A stretch of DNA of 64,000 bases from JACSRF01 sp963695505 (GCA_963695505.1 CAVOGX010000021.1:62001-126000), one strand, 5' to 3'. Positions 52,600-61,811 are shown, counted from the stretch's first letter. Notes: generated by a model from the sequence alone, not told the origin. A program made the numbers and translations.

Positions 52600-52938
52600 T
52601 TACTCAATGTCGGACAGCGAAACGTGCCCTGAGGCCGGCATTTGGGACAGGGCACGCCACCGCTCCAATGCGCCGGTGCGGAAGAGTGCCGGATCAAAGC
52701 TGGCCAAGGCTTCCCATCCTTCAACACTGGCAAGTTCTCTTTCTTCATCCGTCAGTTCTATTTCCATTTCCCGGCCATCTGTGTGCATCACCAGCGTCAA
52801 GGTATCTTTTTCATCCTCGACAATGTCCAGAATACAAGGGCGGTCATACCCTTCTGGGTGGCGAAATAGGGCTGCTGAACAGCGCTGGCAAAAGGTGAGG
52901 TTGGTATCACACAGGCCTCGATCAATGACAACTTTCAT
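52600..52938 (-). CDS. Small cysteine-containing protein of unknown function
   Basis: The 112-residue protein has four cysteines in its first 35 residues (Cys9, Cys17, Cys20 and Cys35), with CQRC as the central pair, followed by an acidic beta-rich segment (DIVEDEKDTLTLVMHTDGREMEIELTDEERE) and a helical tail. The pattern could bind zinc or an Fe-S cluster. I do not recognise a family. A GAGGAGAG ribosome site supports the start at 52938. The gene lies next to a decayed flavin monooxygenase with no evident link. Confidence 0.6.
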   Translation of the reverse strand: MKVVIDRGLCDTNLTFCQRCSAALFRHPEGYDRPCILDIVEDEKDTLTLVMHTDGREMEIELTDEERELASVEGWEALASFDPALFRTGALERWRALSQMPASGHVSLSDIE

Positions 52939-52983
52939 GATTCTCTCCTCATTTTCGTATTTGTTCGATTCCTTTTCATTATA

Positions 52984-53331
52984 CTACGATTTTCGCCGCA
53001 GGAGCATGAGCAAAGCAATTATACCCGCTGCAGCCGCAACGGCCGTTCCCCAGCCAACCTTTTTCTTGCCATGAACCGCATTCCGCGGCATTTCTTTCCC
53101 CAACAGTCGCTTATATGGATAAAAGTCTACCTGGATGGTGTGCCGGGTTTAATCCACGTAGTGCAGAGAATGGTAGGCGGCAGAACGGCCGTTATCATTG
53201 TCATAACGCCAGTTCCCGCCAATGTCCGACCCCATTTCGTAGCAGTCAAAGGGGATGCCCACCTCCTTCAGCGTCTTCGCTGCTACAATGCCCGACGACC
53301 CTGCGCCAATGATGCATTCTTTTTCACTCAT
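52984..53331 (-). pseudogene. Flavin-containing monooxygenase remnant with a large internal deletion
   Basis: The first 58 residues match the FAD-binding start of flavin-containing monooxygenases: GAGSSGIVAAKTLKEVG, then GGNWRYDNDNGRSAAYHSLH. A TAA stop at 53149-53151 follows. In the same frame after the stop is HTIQVDFYPYKRLLGKEM, like the C-terminal end of the same family, and then a C-terminal membrane helix (AVAAAAGIIALLMLLRRKS). About 400 codons of the middle are missing. The best reading is an internal deletion that left both ends. The C-terminal match is from memory of the family and is less certain. Confidence 0.65.
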
Positions 53332-53344
53332 GCGCTTTCCTCGG

Positions 53345-53842
53345 TTACACCCAATCGTCTGCTTCGGGTTCTAGCCCTTCATCGGGCAGGGTGCCCCGCA
53401 GGTTAATCCAGGCCAACTCCAGGGTCATCGCGCGGAACTCCGGGTCTTGCAGGCGGCTTTGCCAAAGCTGCTTTTCCTGGTCCCGAGCGTCCTGGTTACT
53501 GTCTACACCGCGCACGTTATCGGCCAGGGTGTCGCCTAAAATATTGCCGCCCACGGCATCGGAAACTTTGTCCGCCAGCCGGTCGCGCAGGCTGCGCCGC
53601 GCTTTGTCTTTGCCTGCTTCCAACTCATCTTGCAAAGACTCTTTGGCCTGCTGCCAATTTTTGGTGCTGAAGCTTTTGATGAGCCGCTCACGGGCAGCGG
53701 AGTTCAGGCGGGTCATGACTTCTTCACCGCTGACCCAGGTGTCGAAGTTTTCACCGCTGGGGTGGGGGTAGCGCACCTGAATCATGTCGCTGTAGTCGTG
53801 GCGCAGCTTTGCGCCGTGCTGCAATTGGGTTTCGGTGGTCAT
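53345..53842 (-). CDS. Hypothetical helical protein
   Basis: The 165-residue protein is mostly helical and charged, with a central segment AKESLQDELEAGKDKARRSLRD followed by VSDAVGGNILGDTLADNV and a C-terminal acidic end. It has no signal peptide, membrane helix or known motif. I do not recognise it. It lies 13 bases upstream of the monooxygenase remnant, so the two may once have formed an operon. A terminator separates it from the large gene further upstream. Confidence 0.6.
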   Translation of the reverse strand: MTTETQLQHGAKLRHDYSDMIQVRYPHPSGENFDTWVSGEEVMTRLNSAARERLIKSFSTKNWQQAKESLQDELEAGKDKARRSLRDRLADKVSDAVGGNILGDTLADNVRGVDSNQDARDQEKQLWQSRLQDPEFRAMTLELAWINLRGTLPDEGLEPEADDWV

Positions 53843-53855
53843 GCGGTAATGATAA

Positions 53856-53893
53856 TGAAAAAGGCTGCACAGACAACCTGCGCAGCCTTTTAT
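53856..53893 (-). terminator. Rho-independent terminator after the large PD40-repeat gene
   Basis: On the minus strand AAGGCTGC and GCAGCCTT pair across a 13-base loop and are followed by TTTTC. It lies directly between the end of the large gene and the next start. Confidence 0.75.
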
Positions 53894-53920
53894 TTTGTAT
53901 GGGGAGCTTACAAGTATCTA

Positions 53921-56900
53921 TTATGGCTTAAACAATGTAGGTAAATATGTTTTATTAACTAAATAAACAACTACTTCGTGATAGTTGTTCAAAAATTCTA
54001 ATTCTCCTTTGGTGTTTATTTCAATGAAGGCTGATAAAGTTGAGAACGGTATAGCATCAGAAGCAACAGTTGTAGTGATTATCAAAAAATTTGGACCGCT
54101 ATTACCGAGTAATTCACCAACTTCCCAAACTAAAGGGTCGCTAGAAATTGGTTCAATATTGGCGCTATTATATGTGAGATCGTTTGGTAAAGTAACTGTA
54201 ATGGTAGTAGTGTTGCACAGGACACCGCTCCTGTTGCCATATTGAAAGTTTAAAATGGCCTTTTCACTCGGTAATGCATCGTTAGAATAGCCTGAGACCC
54301 AAACATCAGGATGGGCGGTTCCGATAGAGACTTCATCTATCAAAGCACGCACATAAGCATTACTTTCTTCCTGATGTAAGGTAGTGGTAATAGTGAAATC
54401 CTTTCCAGCCCAATTATCAAGGCTAAACCAGGCAATGCTCCATTTACCAATATGATTATTTAAATTGCCGAGAAGTGTTTGACTCTCATTGTCTGTCAGA
54501 GTGACTTGAATACCAGAGAGTTCTGCTCCAATTGGATTGTGCAGTTGGTAAACAAATGATAACACTGGATTAGTCAGGGTAACTGGCATATTGATGGTCT
54601 GAGAAAAATAATAATTCTTTGTTTCAGAAGCCTTTAAGCTGTTCAAAGTATGAATTTCTGAGCCATTTTTCCAGGTAATATGGGCGCTTTTGTCAGAGGT
54701 GAAAGCAAGGGATAAGTCAATGGCATATGGGTAGCCTTGAAGGTTTGAAACTAGGGTAATTGGTATGCCCCATTCCGACATAATGTCCGCTTTCGACGCA
54801 AAGTATATTTGAGTGGTTTGGGCATTTGATGCAACCCATGTCAAAAACAAGTGATTGCCCTTCCTTGTTAATGAGGGGTTATAAATCGCCATTTCTTGAG
54901 GGTAGTCAGTCGGTCGAGGGATCAGCTTTGTAGATGACCAGATACCCAGTACATTTTGTTGTCGATAATACATATCGTAGTTAGATACCCAAATAACGTT
55001 TAGGTTGCCTGTATTATCAACCTTAGCAAATGGAAAATAGGAGGACGTGTTTGCGATATCACCCAGATAAAATGGCGAAGACCAATGAGCATCACTATAT
55101 TGTAGGTGGAATAAAGAACTTGGACCATTGTCGTTTCCTGACCATAGCAAATGCATGTCGCCAGAAGCGGCAACCTCCAGATTCATGTGATATGTGCGCA
55201 TTCCGGATCGCGAAAAGATTGAACCTATTCGTTGCCACTGATCATTGGTATCTTTAATTGCATGGAGTATACGGTCGTAGAGTTCCTCACTTCCAATTGT
55301 ATTTACCCACACGAGATGAATTTGGTTAATTTTATCTACCCTGATAAGCATTTTTGCGTGATGCCCATTATCTCCAGGAATTGGCGCCAATAACTGAGGA
55401 GCTTCCCATGTTCCACTAGCGTTCCGTTGTACATAGAATATCTTTGTTTCGGGAACATCGGCCAAAGCAAAGTGAGCATTGCTATTATCATCAACAGTAA
55501 AACACCATTCTGAAATGGAATCATTAATGTTGTTGGAAACAGATTCCGGGTTCTGCCAATTTCCATTAGTCGCACGAATCCGGTAATAGAGGTGTTGGGG
55601 TGTGGTTGGAGAGTTGCTATAAAGATAAGAAAGGTGTATTTTGCCATCAGGGGCAATGATCAAAGAGTAAGTATCTCCGATATAACCATATGCTAAACTA
55701 ATAGGTGTGGTCCAATTCCCAATAGAATTTCGGCTTGTAAAAAATAAATTTGTTTCATAATCAGTGTCACCACCGGCAAGCCAAAAAACATGTAACCCCC
55801 CTTCATTGTCTGCTATCGTTTTAAGTGCATATGAATTGCCTATCCCTTGTGAGATTGTGATGGGTGTTCCGAAAAATCTCGCTTCTTCAAAACCGAAAGA
55901 AAGAGAATGAGAACCCGCGTAATAAAATGTATCTGTAATTACGGGTGCAGATTCTTGGCTAATGGAATACGATGAAGGTAAGTTAGGATTTTCGAAACTA
56001 CCATGAGACCAAATATTGTTTGCAGGAGGTAAAAATGCTTCAAAGTACGGGTCCGAGACACTTGAAAACCCGGTTTCTGGTAAACTACCTAGTCCAAAGC
56101 GATTCCATGTTACAGTGTATTGGCTGCTTTCTTGAATTGTGTAAGACGCATACTTACCATCAGGGGTGTCTGCAATATTTGTAAACGTGGTCGGGGAAAT
56201 ATTCGCTTCCAAGCCAGAAATGGGTGTGCCCGTGTTATCATAACTAACTCCTCGAATGCCCCAAATATAAAAAGTAGTTGCTGTATCCCCTGGATCATCA
56301 GGCCATTCCTCTTCGTTTCCGGCAAAATCAATGGCGCGACTGCGAAAAGAAATCGTATCACCAGGGTTTGCAATAATTGGATCAAAGGAAGCAGAAGTTT
56401 CATACGTGTCCGAGACTAAAGATTGCCACGGCTCATCATTGACACGAAATTGAACGTCATAACTAAGAATGCCAGAACCCCCTGGATCAATGCCTCCCCA
56501 TTGAACTGGAAAATTAGTGTCATAACGTGAAAAAGCGGGGAGGGGGGAAACGGCCGTTTCTGGTGGCGCGGTTTCAATAGATGTCACCACCTCCGCTGCA
56601 GGGGGCCAATCCTCAACGTTCCAGGCAAAGTCGCGCGCGCGGGAGCGAAATGCATAAGTTTCGCCGGCAGTACCGTTGTATTCAAAGTAGCTTGCTGGCG
56701 CGCCAACCTGCCAATCTGTCCATACGCCGCTGTTACCCACCATAACTTGAACGTCGTAATTCCGGATACCGGAACCACCAGAATCGCTGCCGTTCATTCT
56801 GATGACAATAGGATTGGGTGCAACCTGTGGTAATGCTGAAATGCTGGTGCTAGGTTTGATAGCATCAAGGGTTTGCCAGTGGGGGTGCCAAACGGTGTCA

Positions 56901-57895
56901 TCATTGTTCAGGGTGATGATGTTCCAGGTGTTCGTGGCTTCAATGCCGCGGCTGTAAGCCGAGGTCCAATACCACGACCCCGAATAATAGATAAAGGTGA
57001 TGTCGGTAAAGGTGACGAAACGGCCGTCAGGCGACCAGCCACTAACCCAGGCATCGCGAGTGCTGTAAGGATCATGAATCTTGCGTTGATTAGTACCATT
57101 GGCGTTCATGACCCAAATTTCCAGCCAGCCATCCCCGTCGTTGTCTGCGCTGTAGGCTATCTGGCTGCCATCAGGTGACCAGGCGGGATAGGCACTGCTT
57201 TGCTGATTCGACAATAGAGTTACATTTGACCCGTTGGCATTCATCAAATAAATGCGGTACCCGCCTGATCTATTTGAAATAAAAGCGATTTGCATACCGT
57301 CGGGTGACCAAATTGGCATTCCGTCATAAGCGGGATTATTCGTCAGCCGCGTCACCCCGGAGCCATCGACATTCATCACGTAGATTTCGGGTTGCCCATC
57401 GCGGTAAGCTTGAAACGCGATCTTATTCCCATCCGGTGACCAGGCAGGGTATACGTCATCAGAATCATTATTGGTGAGAGCAATTTGGCCGCCGCCATCG
57501 CTGTTCATCCTGAAGATTTCATAATTACCCCCACTCCTCGAAGCGTAAACGACCTGGGTGCCCCCCCGATTCAGATGGGGGTGCATGTCAATACCCCCGC
57601 TGCTGGTAAGGCGAACTGGGTTTGAGCCATCATCATTGCTGATATATATATTCCAATTTCCGTCAATCAAGGTTTGGTAAACTACCTTGCTCCACGTTAA
57701 TAATGTCACATCAAGTACACGCTGCGAGGAGATTTCAGCTTGTTTAGATTGTTCACTTCCAGGTAATTGGTGTAAGGAACCCCTTTCTTCAATTGAGGGT
57801 GGGATGGGATTATCGGGTTGGGCTTGAGTAACTGCCACAAAAATAACCAATACTAAGCTGACCATTAATAGGGAAAATGCTTTATTTTTGGACAT
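53921..57895 (-). CDS. Large secreted protein with PD40/TolB-like propeller repeats and Ig-like domains
   Basis: From the ATG at 57895 (GGAGGAAC just upstream) the protein has 1324 residues and a signal peptide (FSLLMVSLVLVIFVAVTQAQP). Residues 70-330 contain repeated PAWSPDGxxIAF and IYVMNxDGS units of the TolB/PD40 propeller. Two or three Ig- or FnIII-like domains follow (GSGIRNYDVQVMVGN and GSGILSYDVQFRVND), then a second propeller-like region of about 400 residues and a DUF11-like end. The tail is VNKTYLPTLFKP. The part from 54000 to 56500 is visibly AT-rich and lacks the ACGGCCGT palindrome. A surface or polymer-binding role is likely. Confidence 0.8.
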   Translation of the reverse strand: MSKNKAFSLLMVSLVLVIFVAVTQAQPDNPIPPSIEERGSLHQLPGSEQSKQAEISSQRVLDVTLLTWSKVVYQTLIDGNWNIYISNDDGSNPVRLTSSGGIDMHPHLNRGGTQVVYASRSGGNYEIFRMNSDGGGQIALTNNDSDDVYPAWSPDGNKIAFQAYRDGQPEIYVMNVDGSGVTRLTNNPAYDGMPIWSPDGMQIAFISNRSGGYRIYLMNANGSNVTLLSNQQSSAYPAWSPDGSQIAYSADNDGDGWLEIWVMNANGTNQRKIHDPYSTRDAWVSGWSPDGRFVTFTDITFIYYSGSWYWTSAYSRGIEATNTWNIITLNNDDTVWHPHWQTLDAIKPSTSISALPQVAPNPIVIRMNGSDSGGSGIRNYDVQVMVGNSGVWTDWQVGAPASYFEYNGTAGETYAFRSRARDFAWNVEDWPPAAEVVTSIETAPPETAVSPLPAFSRYDTNFPVQWGGIDPGGSGILSYDVQFRVNDEPWQSLVSDTYETSASFDPIIANPGDTISFRSRAIDFAGNEEEWPDDPGDTATTFYIWGIRGVSYDNTGTPISGLEANISPTTFTNIADTPDGKYASYTIQESSQYTVTWNRFGLGSLPETGFSSVSDPYFEAFLPPANNIWSHGSFENPNLPSSYSISQESAPVITDTFYYAGSHSLSFGFEEARFFGTPITISQGIGNSYALKTIADNEGGLHVFWLAGGDTDYETNLFFTSRNSIGNWTTPISLAYGYIGDTYSLIIAPDGKIHLSYLYSNSPTTPQHLYYRIRATNGNWQNPESVSNNINDSISEWCFTVDDNSNAHFALADVPETKIFYVQRNASGTWEAPQLLAPIPGDNGHHAKMLIRVDKINQIHLVWVNTIGSEELYDRILHAIKDTNDQWQRIGSIFSRSGMRTYHMNLEVAASGDMHLLWSGNDNGPSSLFHLQYSDAHWSSPFYLGDIANTSSYFPFAKVDNTGNLNVIWVSNYDMYYRQQNVLGIWSSTKLIPRPTDYPQEMAIYNPSLTRKGNHLFLTWVASNAQTTQIYFASKADIMSEWGIPITLVSNLQGYPYAIDLSLAFTSDKSAHITWKNGSEIHTLNSLKASETKNYYFSQTINMPVTLTNPVLSFVYQLHNPIGAELSGIQVTLTDNESQTLLGNLNNHIGKWSIAWFSLDNWAGKDFTITTTLHQEESNAYVRALIDEVSIGTAHPDVWVSGYSNDALPSEKAILNFQYGNRSGVLCNTTTITVTLPNDLTYNSANIEPISSDPLVWEVGELLGNSGPNFLIITTTVASDAIPFSTLSAFIEINTKGELEFLNNYHEVVVYLVNKTYLPTLFKP

Positions 57896-57959
57896 TTTGT
57901 TCCTCCACAGGTTAGCGGGTTGATGCGTATTCGCGCCTGGAATACTGGGCCAAAGTGAC

Positions 57960-57988
57960 GTTATAATCTTATCGCATCTGATTGTCAT
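57960..57988 (-). promoter_or_regulatory. Sigma70-type promoter of the PD40-repeat gene
   Basis: On the minus strand ATGACA at 57983-57988 and TATAAC at 57960-57965 have 17 bases between them. Each differs from consensus at one position. Confidence 0.5.
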
Positions 57989-58028
57989 GATTGTAGTGAG
58001 GCAAGGCATGTTTTGAGTATGATGTATG

Positions 58029-58042
58029 TCACAAATTTGTGA
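58029..58042. promoter_or_regulatory. Perfect dyad between two divergent genes (CRP/FNR-like)
   Basis: TCACAAATTTGTGA is a perfect 14-base palindrome lying 55 bases before the menA start and 134 bases before the PD40-repeat gene start. Its half-site is close to TGTGA, the CRP/FNR half-site, but the half-sites are inverted relative to TGTGA-N6-TCACA. Confidence 0.45.
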
Positions 58043-58096
58043 AGAGCTCCTTATTTCCTTTTTCCATCAAAGGGTGCAGCCGCTATAATCCCCAAT

Positions 58097-59023
58097 ATGA
58101 GTGCCCAAATTAAACCAACAAGCAAAACGGCCATTTGGATGTCGGCTATGCGCCCCCGCACGCTGCCCCTGGCTCTGGCGGCCATCATCATGGGCGCCTT
58201 TCTGGCGGGGGCAGCCGGGAGCTTTGATGGGTGGGTAGTCGGACTGGCCGGGGTAACGGCCGTTTTCCTGCAAATCCTCTCCAACCTGGCCAACGACTAC
58301 GGCGACTCGGTACACGGGGCCGACCACGTGCAGCGGCTGGGTCCGCAGCGGGCGGTACAGTCCGGGCAAATTGCCGCGGCAACGATGAAGCGGGCAATGG
58401 CCTTGTTCGCCCTGCTGGCGGCCGTTTCCGGCATCGCGCTGCTGTTGGTGGCGGTGGGCTGGGCAGCCCTGCCCACCTTAATGCTGTTCATTGTACTGGG
58501 CGGGGCGGCCATCGGCGCGGCCGTCAGCTACACTAACGGGAAACGGCCGTACGGCTACGCCGGGTTGGGCGACCTGTTCGTTCTCATTTTCTTTGGTTGG
58601 GTGGGAGTTTTGGGAACCTATTACCTGCAAACCCTTAGCTTTGAATGGCTGCTGCTGCTGCCCGCCACTAGCTGTGGTCTACTGGCAGTGGCCGTGCTCA
58701 ACGTCAACAACATCCGCGACATTGAATCCGACCGGCAGGCGGGCAAGCGCTCCATTCCGGTGCGGGTGGGACCGCAAAAGGCGCGGCTTTACCATTGGGC
58801 GTTACTGGCCGGAGCGGTGGCCACTACCGTGCTCTACGTTCTCCTGAATTATCGTTCCCCATGGCAGTTTATGTTTGCGCTGGCGCTGCCGCTGCTGGCG
58901 CGGCATGGTGCGGCCGTTGCCCGCACCCACGACCCGCGCAAGCTCAACCCCATGCTCAAACAGCTTTCCCTCATGACGCTGTTCTTCATTATTACTTTTG
59001 GTATTGGGCAGATGATCAGCTAG
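58097..59023 (+). CDS. menA: 1,4-dihydroxy-2-naphthoate polyprenyltransferase
   Basis: The 308-residue UbiA-family membrane enzyme attaches the polyprenyl chain to dihydroxynaphthoate in menaquinone synthesis. The first metal-binding motif is NLANDYGDSVHGAD near residue 63, and the second aspartate-rich motif is NNIRDIESDRQAGKRS near residue 205. MenA-specific SYTNGKRPYGYAGLGDLFVLIFFGWVG lies between. About eight to nine hydrophobic helices are present. It supplies the quinone needed by the bc complex and NrfD-type anchors encoded in this window. No other men genes are nearby. Confidence 0.94.
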   Translation: MSAQIKPTSKTAIWMSAMRPRTLPLALAAIIMGAFLAGAAGSFDGWVVGLAGVTAVFLQILSNLANDYGDSVHGADHVQRLGPQRAVQSGQIAAATMKRAMALFALLAAVSGIALLLVAVGWAALPTLMLFIVLGGAAIGAAVSYTNGKRPYGYAGLGDLFVLIFFGWVGVLGTYYLQTLSFEWLLLLPATSCGLLAVAVLNVNNIRDIESDRQAGKRSIPVRVGPQKARLYHWALLAGAVATTVLYVLLNYRSPWQFMFALALPLLARHGAAVARTHDPRKLNPMLKQLSLMTLFFIITFGIGQMIS

Positions 59024-59118
59024 TCAGGTAGTCAGCCAGTCAGCCAGTCAGGTGGTCAGCTCATCAGCCAGTCAGGTAGAAACGCTGATAGATTGAATTG
59101 CTGAATTGCTGAATTGCT
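59022..59118. repeat. Tandem octamer repeats between menA and the GNAT gene
   Basis: Seven degenerate copies of GTCAGCCA/GTCAGGTA are followed by three copies of GAATTGCT. Tandem units of this kind often mark slipped-strand variable sites. No coding sequence is seen. Confidence 0.65.
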
Positions 59119-59120
59119 AA

Positions 59121-60173
59121 TCACCTAATCCGCGCCATGAAATAGCTGTCTGCCCAACGGCCGTCCCCGTAGGTGTGGAATCGCTTTGTACCCTCAATCT
59201 CAAAGCCAAACTTTTCATACATGTGTACGGCGGGGGGATTATCTACGTTCACTTCCAGGTCAACCCGCTTCAAATTCAGCCAGTTGTCAGCAATTTCCAT
59301 AATGGCTTCCATCAACCGGCTGCCCAGCCCCAGCCCCCAAAAGTCAGGATGAACAGTCATGCCCAATCCGGCAGTATGGGCCATGCGTGGGTTTTGGCTT
59401 TGAAAAATGGAGATAATGCCAACAGGACGGCCGTTCACCACGCTGACCAGCCGGTGGCCACCAGGAGGCAGGCTTTCCAGCCGCTGGCGAATCGTTGGCA
59501 GTTCCTGGCTGGGAAGCTGCAAGGTAGTGCGGCAAACGCTGGGGTGCATCCACAGTACGTACAGCTCGTCAATGTCGTCCGGATGCAGCGGGCGAATTTC
59601 CACCGGTTCGTGCAGAGTTTGGCGCGGGGGGCGTGGCGGTGGCGGTGAGGCGCTGGGGGAATTGTGCAGCGTTTCGGTGTTGTGCAGGCGGGCCATCTGG
59701 TATTCATCATGGAAACGGCCGTCCCCGCCAAAAACGTTCTTACGGCGAATTCCTTCTATTTCAAAGCCAAACTTTTCGTATAGGTGAACGGCGGCTGGGT
59801 TGTTTGTCAGCACTTCCAGCTCAATGCGGTGCAGATTCAGCCAGTTGTCGGCCAGGTTCATTTGTGCCGCTAACAGGACTGACCCCACGCCTTGGCCCCA
59901 ATAATCGGCATGCACCATCAGCCCTAAACGGCCGCTGTGCATCATGCGCGCCCGCTGATTTTGCGTCAGACCGCACGAGCCAACCACCGTGCCATCCACC
60001 TCCGCTACCAGGCGGTGCTGGCCAGGGCGACGATTTTCCATCCATTTCTGCGTTTCGCTAAATTCCATGCTGGGAGTTTGCACCAGCATTGTGTTAACGC
60101 GGGGATCGCTGACCATAGCATACAGGTCACCGGCGTCGTCAGGGTGGATGGGTCGTACTACGATTTGGGGCAT
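59121..60173 (-). CDS. Tandem GNAT-family N-acetyltransferase (two domains)
   Basis: The 350-residue protein consists of two homologous GNAT domains joined by a Pro-rich linker at about residues 172-190. Each has the acetyl-CoA-binding segment (YWGQGVGSVLLAAQM and FWGLGLGSRLMEAIM) and the same end, NWLNLxRIELEV then VHLYEKFGFEIEG. Both resemble the ribosomal-protein/PhnO-like Acetyltransf_3 group, so both may be active. Internal duplication is evident. Substrate unknown. It lies 15 bases downstream of the carboxyltransferase gene, probably in one transcript. Confidence 0.88.
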   Translation of the reverse strand: MPQIVVRPIHPDDAGDLYAMVSDPRVNTMLVQTPSMEFSETQKWMENRRPGQHRLVAEVDGTVVGSCGLTQNQRARMMHSGRLGLMVHADYWGQGVGSVLLAAQMNLADNWLNLHRIELEVLTNNPAAVHLYEKFGFEIEGIRRKNVFGGDGRFHDEYQMARLHNTETLHNSPSASPPPPRPPRQTLHEPVEIRPLHPDDIDELYVLWMHPSVCRTTLQLPSQELPTIRQRLESLPPGGHRLVSVVNGRPVGIISIFQSQNPRMAHTAGLGMTVHPDFWGLGLGSRLMEAIMEIADNWLNLKRVDLEVNVDNPPAVHMYEKFGFEIEGTKRFHTYGDGRWADSYFMARIR

Positions 60174-60188
60174 AGCGCTCTCCTCTGG

Positions 60189-61811
60189 TTACATGCGGAA
60201 GGTGCCATAACGGCCGTCTTCCAACGGCGCATTCAAGGCCACGGCAAAGGCCAGGGCCAGCGCCGTGCGCGTTTGCGCCGGGTCCAGAATGCCGTCGTCC
60301 CACAGGCGGGCGGTGGCGTAGTAAGGGTCGCTTTCGAAGGCGTATTTGTCCAGAATGGGCTGCTTGAACTCTGTTTCGGCCGTTTTCAAGTCTTCATGCT
60401 GTGGGGTTGGTCATGTTGCGCAAAATGCGTTCCTGCCCTACGGTCCACAGGACGTTGGCCGCCGACTCACCGCTCATGACGCTGATGCGGCTGTTGGGCC
60501 AGGTGAAGAGGAAGCGCGGGTCATATGCCCGCCCGCTCATACCGTAATTGCCCGCCCCGTGACTGACGCCATGGAAGAGGGTGATGCGCGGTACGTCTAC
60601 GGTGGAAACGGCCGTTACCATCTTCGCCCCATCCTTGGCAATTCCCCCATTTTCGTACTCCTTACCCACCATAAAGCCCGTGATATTTTGCAGAAACAGT
60701 AGGGGCACGTGCCGCGCTGCCCGCAAAGCTGAATGAAATGGCTAGTCTTCAAAGCTGATTCGCTGAACAGCAGCCCGTTATTTGCCACAATGCCTACCGG
60801 AATCCCCATCAAGTGGGCAAATCCACACACGATGGTGGGGCCATAGCGGGCCTTGAACTCGCTGAAGCGCGAGCCATCGACCAGCCGGGCGATAACCTCG
60901 CGCACGTCATAACTGACGCGGGTATCCGCCGGAATGACACCGTACAGCTCTTGCGGATCATAAGCCGGCTCTTCTGGCTCTTGCAGCACCACGGGAAACT
61001 GCTTGCGCCGGTTGAGATTGCTGACAATTTCGCGCACTTTCGCCAGCGCTCCTTCTTCATTTTCGGCAAAATGGTCAGCCACGCCGCTGAGCCGGGTATG
61101 AACGTCTGCCCCACCCAATTCTTCGGCCGTTACTTCTTCGCCGGTGGCGGCTTTTACCAGGGGCGGCCCGCCCAGGAAAATGGTGCCGTTTTCTTTGACG
61201 ATGACCGTTTCGTCAGACATGGCTGGTATATACGCCCCTCCTGCCGTACACGAACCCAACACGGCCGAAATTTGGGGGATGCGTTTGCTAGACATGCGGG
61301 CAATATTGTAAAAAATACGCCCAAAATGGTCCCGGTCAGGAAAAACGTCCGCTTGCAGGTGCAAAAATGCCCCACCGGAATCTACCAGATAAATGGTGGG
61401 TAAATGATTCTCTTCGGCGATGGCCTGGGCACGGACGTGCTTTTTAACCGTTTCGGGAAAGTAGGTCCCGCCTTTGACGGTGGGGTCATTGGCTACAACC
61501 ATGCACTCAAGGCCTTCAATGCGGCCAATGCCCGTGACGATGCCGGCACTAGGCGCTTCATTGTCATACATTTCCCAAGCTGCCAGCGGGGAGAGTTCTA
61601 AAAAGGGGCTGCCGTCGTCTAAAATGGCTTCGATGCGCTCGCGGACCAGCAGCTTACCCCGGCTGCGATGGCGCTCAATGGTGCGTAACGGCCGTTCTGC
61701 GGCTGCTTGCTGCTGATGAGCGTGAAGCTGTTCAGCCAAAGCTCTGTTATGGATAAAATTTTCTTTATAATCTGCGCTGTTTGTATGCACGTGGCTGATT
61801 ATTCTGCTCAT
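60189..61811 (-). CDS. mccB: Acyl-CoA carboxylase carboxyltransferase, methylcrotonyl-CoA carboxylase beta type, two frameshifts
   Basis: The main frame starts at 61811 and has ERHRSRGKLLVRERIEAILD, VANDPTVKGGTYFPETVKKH, DSGGAFLHLQADVFPDRDHF, and GSCTAGGAYIPAMSDE, which are typical of MCC-beta. A shift near 60725 leads to VPLLFLQNITGFMVGKEYENGG, and another near 60395 to QHEDLKTAETEFKQPILDKYAFESDPYYATARLWDDGILDP. Corrected length is about 535 residues. With a biotin carboxylase subunit it would carboxylate 3-methylcrotonyl-CoA in leucine breakdown, and aacS elsewhere in the window fits the acetoacetate end product. The alpha subunit is not in the window. Confidence 0.87.

Noticed and set aside
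59022..59118. Octamer array as a replication origin or iteron set
   Set aside because: The units are too degenerate, no initiator gene or AT-rich unwinding region is adjacent, and the array lies between convergent gene ends.
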